From contig CAQOGY010000008.1 in assembly GCA_948847595.1 (NCBI GenBank), positions 106,117 to 170,116 of the forward strand: DNA of 64,000 nucleotides, given 5' to 3'. The notes under the pieces were generated by a model. That model did not search any database and was not told where the DNA came from. It worked only from the letters and a program-made list of their open reading frames with translations. Below, piece by piece: positions 60,318 through 64,000 of the stretch. This DNA is from an uncultured Bacteroides sp. (lineage in GTDB: Bacteria; Bacteroidota; Bacteroidia; Bacteroidales; Bacteroidaceae). The translations under genes were made by a program, and so were the position numbers. The first letter of the stretch is position 1, and the number at the start of each line of letters is the position of its first letter.

Positions 60318-61178
60318 ATGAGACAACTAAAGATTACCAAAAGTATCACTAACAGAGAGAGCGCTTCTCTTGACAAGTATTTGCAGGAAATCGGCCGTGA
60401 AGACCTGATTACTGTCGAGGAAGAAGTAGAACTCGCTCAACGCATTCGTAAGGGTGACCGTGTGGCATTAGAGAAACTGACACGTGCCAATCTTCGTTTC
60501 GTCGTATCTGTGGCCAAACAGTACCAGAACCAGGGTTTGAGTTTGCCTGACTTGATTAATGAGGGCAATTTAGGACTGATTAAGGCTGCCGAAAAGTTTG
60601 ATGAAACACGTGGATTCAAGTTTATCAGCTACGCTGTATGGTGGATTCGTCAGTCTATTCTGCAAGCATTGGCAGAGCAGTCGCGTATTGTTCGTCTCCC
60701 GTTGAACCAGGTAGGTTCGCTGAATAAAATCAGCAAAGCCTTCTCGAAGTTCGAACAGGAAAACGAGCGGCGTCCGTCTCCTGAAGAGTTGGCAGACGAA
60801 CTGGAAATCCCGGTTGATAAAATCTCTGATACACTGAAGGTGTCCGGCCGTCATATTTCGGTGGATGCGCCTTTCGTGGAAGGAGAAGACAACAGCCTGC
60901 TGGATGTGTTGGTGAACGATGACTCGCCTATGGCGGATCGTTCTCTTGTTAATGAGTCTCTTGCGAGGGAAATTGATAGAGCTCTTTCTACGTTAACCGA
61001 TAGAGAAAAAGAAATCATTCAGATGTTTTTCGGTATCGGACAACAAGAAATGACGTTAGAAGAAATCGGCGATAAGTTTGGCCTCACACGTGAGCGCGTT
61101 CGCCAGATTAAAGAAAAAGCAATTAGAAGACTTAGACAAAGTAATCGTAGTAAATTGCTCAAATCTTACTTGGGATAA
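60318..61178 (+). CDS. rpoD: Primary RNA polymerase sigma factor
   Basis: A 286-residue sigma-70 lacking region 1.1. Region 1.2 is SASLDKYLQEIGREDLIT. Region 2 has NLRFVVSVAKQYQNQGLSLPDLINEGNLGLIKAAEKFDETRGFKFISYAVWWIRQSILQAL. Region 3 follows, and region 4.2 ends with GLTRERVRQIKEKAIRRLRQSNRSKLLKSYLG. This size and form match the Bacteroides primary sigma factor that reads TTTG/TAnnTTTG promoters. A single gene with its own promoter and terminator. Confidence 0.96.
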   Translation: MRQLKITKSITNRESASLDKYLQEIGREDLITVEEEVELAQRIRKGDRVALEKLTRANLRFVVSVAKQYQNQGLSLPDLINEGNLGLIKAAEKFDETRGFKFISYAVWWIRQSILQALAEQSRIVRLPLNQVGSLNKISKAFSKFEQENERRPSPEELADELEIPVDKISDTLKVSGRHISVDAPFVEGEDNSLLDVLVNDDSPMADRSLVNESLAREIDRALSTLTDREKEIIQMFFGIGQQEMTLEEIGDKFGLTRERVRQIKEKAIRRLRQSNRSKLLKSYLG

Positions 61179-61215
61179 GTAAGAAATATCAGTTTCTGAA
61201 AGAAAAAAGAACTTG

Positions 61216-61270
61216 AGTCGCATAAGTCGCACTTTTCATATCGAAGAATGTACTTATGCGGCTTTTTATT
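61216..61270 (+). terminator. Intrinsic terminator after rpoD
   Basis: AGTCGCATAAGT (61216-61227) pairs, with one G-U, with ACTTATGCGGCT (61252-61263), followed by a T-rich run. Confidence 0.82.
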
Positions 61271-61343
61271 TTAAGTATCTTCTTTGAAGTGTCTTATTTG
61301 AAATATCATCTGTTGTTTCTGTTCTTAATACTATGGTGTCCTT

Positions 61344-61964
61344 ATGAAGAAGTTTTTTTTAATCCTGTCTATTCTTATCATTCTGGGAGTGGGGTGGGTG
61401 GCATACGGAAGATGCACTGCTTCTGAATCTGTCGTGCCTGCTAAAACCGAACAACGCTTGCGGGAAAAGGCGCAAGCGGCAAAAGCTTATTGCTCGAAAA
61501 ACGGATATAGTACGAATTATTGCTTTCTGGTGGATTTCAGCCTGCATTCAGGCAAAAGGCGTTTTTTCGTTTGGGATATGAAAGGGGATTCTGTCAAATA
61601 TGCCAGTCTCTGTGCGCATGGATATGGTAAGAACAGCACGGTTTCCAAACCTGTTTTCAGCAATGTGGAAGGGAGCTATTGTTCTTCTTTGGGAAAGTAT
61701 AAGGTCGGCATACGTTCGTATAGTAAATGGGGAATCAATGTGCATTATAAACTGCATGGTCTGGAAGTGACGAATGACAATGCTTTCAAGCGCATCATCG
61801 TCCTTCATTCTTATTCGCCTATGCCCGAAACGGAAGTTTATCCCATGCATATTCCGTTAGGTATCAGCCAGGGATGCCCTGTAATCTCCGATAATGTAAT
61901 GAGGAAAGTAGATGCATTGCTCAAGGCGGAAAAGAAGCCTGTGCTGCTATGGGTCTATGACTAA
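61344..61964 (+). CDS. Murein L,D-transpeptidase-like protein (YkuD_2 family)
   Basis: A 206-residue protein with one N-terminal membrane helix or signal (residues 4-22). The catalytic pattern is at the C-terminal end: IIVLHSYSPMPETEVYP with its histidine, then GISQGCPVIS with the nucleophile C178. The fold fits the YkuD_2 family, related to enzymes that cross-link or remodel peptidoglycan in the periplasm. A single gene after rpoD. Confidence 0.87.
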   Translation: MKKFFLILSILIILGVGWVAYGRCTASESVVPAKTEQRLREKAQAAKAYCSKNGYSTNYCFLVDFSLHSGKRRFFVWDMKGDSVKYASLCAHGYGKNSTVSKPVFSNVEGSYCSSLGKYKVGIRSYSKWGINVHYKLHGLEVTNDNAFKRIIVLHSYSPMPETEVYPMHIPLGISQGCPVISDNVMRKVDALLKAEKKPVLLWVYD

Positions 61965-61989
61965 GAAATGCTATTTCTTCAAGATAAAT

Positions 61990-62010
61990 AGAGGATATCT
62001 CCTCTTTTTT
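61990..62010 (+). terminator. Short terminator after the transpeptidase gene
   Basis: AGAGGA (61990-61995) pairs with TCCTCT (62000-62005), followed by a T run to 62010. Confidence 0.65.
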
Positions 62011-62012
62011 GT

Positions 62013-62020
62013 TACCTTTG
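62013..62020 (+). promoter_or_regulatory. -7 box of the gene at 62042
   Basis: TACCTTTG, full match, 21 bases before the ATG at 62042. It supports this start rather than the in-frame codons at 62009. Confidence 0.6.
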
Positions 62021-62041
62021 CCACAATTAAAATTATATGAT

Positions 62042-62443
62042 ATGAAATACGTAAAAATACTATTTGCCATTGCACTTGTGTTTACCATGTGCTCCGCTTT
62101 TTCTCTGAAAAAAGACCACTCTAAACCTGTTTATGCTTTTGGAATCTCTGCGTCATTTACTGACTCGGTTGTTTATTTCACGGATATTCAGATATTGGAC
62201 AGTGCAAAAGTCAGCAAGGAAGGTTTCCTGACTCATCGTGAATTGTATAGTTATCAGTTGAAGAATTATCTGGAGGATAATCAGTTGCAGCAGAATAGTA
62301 CCTGTATGATTTACTTCTCGGAAAACAGAAAGAAACTGGAGAAGGAAGCAACGAAGATTCTGAATAAATATAAAAGGAATAAGAGAATAACGGTATCGAA
62401 GATTGAGTCGGAAAAATTCCACTTTACGAAACCGGAAGAATAA
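62042..62443 (+). CDS. Small exported hypothetical protein
   Basis: The protein is 133 residues from ATG 62042, with a signal peptide (ILFAIALVFTMCSAFS). The C in TMCSAF is not a typical lipobox. The mature part is basic and helical (KKLEKEATKILNKYKRNKRITV). I do not recognise a family. It is flanked by terminators on both sides, so it is a one-gene unit. Confidence 0.75.
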   Translation: MKYVKILFAIALVFTMCSAFSLKKDHSKPVYAFGISASFTDSVVYFTDIQILDSAKVSKEGFLTHRELYSYQLKNYLEDNQLQQNSTCMIYFSENRKKLEKEATKILNKYKRNKRITVSKIESEKFHFTKPEE

Positions 62444-62469
62444 TACTTGAATTGTTAATGTTAATATGG

Positions 62470-62501
62470 TAAGAGATGCAGTTTTGCATCTCTTATTTTT
62501 T
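62470..62501 (+). terminator. Terminator after the small exported protein gene
   Basis: TAAGAGATGCA (62470-62480) pairs with TGCATCTCTTA (62485-62495), followed by a T run. Confidence 0.85.
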
Positions 62502-62509
62502 TATCTTTG
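62502..62509 (+). promoter_or_regulatory. -7 box of the clostripain-like gene
   Basis: TATCTTTG, full match, 22 bases before the start at 62532, abutting the upstream terminator. Confidence 0.65.
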
Positions 62510-62531
62510 TCCCGTTAGTAATGAAAATATT

Positions 62532-63716
62532 ATGAAAAAGATTAAAATATTATCCTTGTTTGTAGGGTTGTTGGCTATTTTATCTGCTTGTGGCGATGAT
62601 GACGATACGCCTATTCCGGTAACCGTAAAAACAGTTCTCATGTATCTTGTTGCCGACAACAGTATAAGTGGTGATATATACAGTAATATAGCGTCGGTAG
62701 AGGAGGGATTGATCAAGGCTACATCTCCTGGTACATTTGTAATCTATTGGGACGGTGGGAGTAGGAAAAGCGAATTCCCAGATCCGACTTTATTTAAATA
62801 TGAAGTGGATGGCAAGGGGAAAGTTAGTAAAAGAGAAGTAATAAAAACCTATAGTAGTCAGAATTCTGTGTCTAATGAAGTTATAAATAGGGTTCTGAAG
62901 GATGTAGAAGCTTATTGTCCTGCTGAAAAGTATAGTCTGATTTTTGGCTCTCATGCTACTGGATGGTTGCCGGTAGATGATAGTAAAAGTCGTTCTTTTG
63001 GAGATGATAGTGGAGCTAAAATTAATATACCTGATTTATCGGTCGCTTTGAAGCAATCAGGTATTCATTTTGATTATATACTATTTGATGCTTGTTTAAT
63101 GTCTCAAGTGGAGGCTGCTTATGAATTAAGAAATGTTGCTGATTATTTAATACTTTCCCCTACGGAGGTATGGGATAAAGGATTTCCCTATTTTAAAATG
63201 GTAAAATATTTGCTGGCTGCGGATAATGCGCAACAAAATGCAATAAATGTAGCGAAAGATTATGTTGATTTCTATAAAAATGAATGTACGGAACGTATTC
63301 CTTGGGCTACCATTGCCGTGATAAAAACGGATGAAATGCAAGCGTTGGCAAGTATAACTCATTCGATTATGGGACAGTATCAGGGGAATTTGACTAGGTT
63401 TGATAGTAATAAAATAAATTATTTTCAAACAAATTATGGTTATGGACGTTCTCCGCTAAATTATTCAACATATGATTTTGGAGCTTTTGTGCGTGAACTG
63501 ACAAGTAACAATATTCCTCCTGCTTTTGAAGAACAACTGTCAAAGGTTATTGTTTATAAAGATTATGTGGATGATGCTGGTTTTGTGAATATAGATCCTG
63601 AGGTGTATTCAGGTATTGGTTGTTATATTCCGTACGAAAGTTTTTCAAAATGGAATGCTTATTTTAAGAATTTGCAATGGTATTCCGCAGCCGGATGGAA
63701 TGAAACAGGTTGGTAA
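62532..63716 (+). CDS. Clostripain-family (C11) cysteine peptidase lipoprotein
   Basis: The protein is 394 residues from ATG 62532. The frame opens at 62466, but the -7 box and a proper lipoprotein signal (FVGLLAILSACGDDDDTP, lipobox LSAC) fix the start. The C11 catalytic pair is H141 in GSHATGW and C188 in FDACLMSQVEAAYEL. ADNSISGDIYSNIASVEEG near residue 45 fits the family's N-terminal part. Such lipoproteins are exposed at the envelope in Bacteroides and may process other surface proteins. The acidic run after the cysteine is a known surface-export signal type. Confidence 0.9.
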   Translation: MKKIKILSLFVGLLAILSACGDDDDTPIPVTVKTVLMYLVADNSISGDIYSNIASVEEGLIKATSPGTFVIYWDGGSRKSEFPDPTLFKYEVDGKGKVSKREVIKTYSSQNSVSNEVINRVLKDVEAYCPAEKYSLIFGSHATGWLPVDDSKSRSFGDDSGAKINIPDLSVALKQSGIHFDYILFDACLMSQVEAAYELRNVADYLILSPTEVWDKGFPYFKMVKYLLAADNAQQNAINVAKDYVDFYKNECTERIPWATIAVIKTDEMQALASITHSIMGQYQGNLTRFDSNKINYFQTNYGYGRSPLNYSTYDFGAFVRELTSNNIPPAFEEQLSKVIVYKDYVDDAGFVNIDPEVYSGIGCYIPYESFSKWNAYFKNLQWYSAAGWNETGW

Positions 63717-63760
63717 CTGAATTGAAAAACACTTTACTATGAACACACAAAATCTTACTC

Positions 63761-64000
63761 CTATACAAGTATTATGCGCATGCAGTCTGTAAGGTATGAA
63801 ACTCGGCCTTCGTTAATTTGGCAATTCTCTATATTGTTCAGTCCTGAAACGGGTAAAGCGTGCATTGTTTCTTTATTATTGAGCGTTCCCCCTGCCTTGA
63901 TTCTCGAAAAAAGTTTATTCAGCGTATGACCTACTAAAAACGAATGGTTCTTCGTCAAATTCCGTGCTTTTTTATTTTTAAATATGCCTTGTTTATATTT
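63761..64000 (-). CDS. Unrecognised partial frame at the right edge
   Basis: A minus-strand frame open from the stop near 63761 to the window edge: 79 codons of a basic, polar sequence (RNLTKNHSFLVGHTLNKLFSRIKAGGTLNNKE) with no ATG in the window. It could be the end of a gene that starts further right, but I recognise no family, and it may equally be non-coding sequence. Low confidence. Confidence 0.3.
   Translation of the reverse strand, partial: KYKQGIFKNKKARNLTKNHSFLVGHTLNKLFSRIKAGGTLNNKETMHALPVSGLNNIENCQINEGRVSYLTDCMRIILV

Noticed and set aside
63739..63792. Short plus-strand frame (17 codons) after the clostripain gene
   Set aside because: Too short, no domain, no promoter; not supportable.
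1..64000. tRNA genes or rRNA
   Set aside because: No cloverleaf or rRNA landmarks seen in any intergenic gap; a tRNAscan run would settle it.

Overview
The window is chromosomal DNA of a gut Bacteroides species. Supporting signs are TAnnTTTG-type -7 promoter boxes, a UpxY-led capsule locus, Bacteroidales tra genes of the DUF4133/DUF4134/TraG type, smalltalk and DUF4248 fragments, and the pstSCAB-phoU, glnS and sigma-factor neighbourhood. From memory the order of the right-hand core genes resembles B. thetaiotaomicron and its relatives; the species cannot be fixed from the sequence alone.

Positions 1 to about 14.6 kb are one end of an integrative conjugative element (ICE). From the left edge inward there is a minus-strand conjugation block: TraG/VirB4 ATPase (cut by the edge), a small protein, a fimbrillin-like lipoprotein, DUF4133, two DUF4134 paralogues and a one-helix protein. 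Then come an ICE-borne DNA polymerase sliding clamp, an AlbA_2-type regulator with an in-frame 33-bp tandem repeat, a Toprim primase, a RepA-like ATPase, two helix-turn-helix proteins and two tyrosine recombinases. The element ends next to the 3' stump of a third tyrosine recombinase (14632-14811).

Positions 14.8 to 31.5 kb are a capsular polysaccharide locus. A 300-bp segment bounded by perfect 24-bp inverted repeats carries one good promoter. As assembled it points away from the capsule genes (OFF). Behind it follow upxY, a Wza/SLBB exporter, Wzz, Wzx, a frameshifted deacetylase-like gene, a radical SAM enzyme, a pyruvyltransferase, several glycosyltransferases including a GT11 fucosyltransferase, UDP-GlcNAc 2-epimerase, an EpsG-type polymerase and a WcaJ-like initiating transferase. 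This is a Wzx/Wzy-dependent capsule whose local invertase has apparently been destroyed by the ICE.

Positions 31.4 to 33.3 kb form a scar zone. It holds a tandemly duplicated, strongly structured 282-bp element (possible non-coding RNA), DUF4248, and decayed GNAT and smalltalk genes. Positions 33.3 to 64 kb are ordinary core genome: DUF805, RidA, FolC, PhoH, a dihydroorotate-dehydrogenase-like enzyme, YggS, Tpx, DedA, a TPR protein, GlnS, the divergent pstS / pstCAB-phoU phosphate uptake genes, RibE, a nitroreductase, a tricorn-type S41 protease, YihY, RNase P RNA, an NlpC/P60 hydrolase, HtrA, the primary sigma factor, an L,D-transpeptidase and a clostripain-like lipoprotein. Notable there are two copies of a palindromic intergenic element, a possible small RNA after phoU, and a PstC permease with a PstS-like segment in its periplasmic loop.
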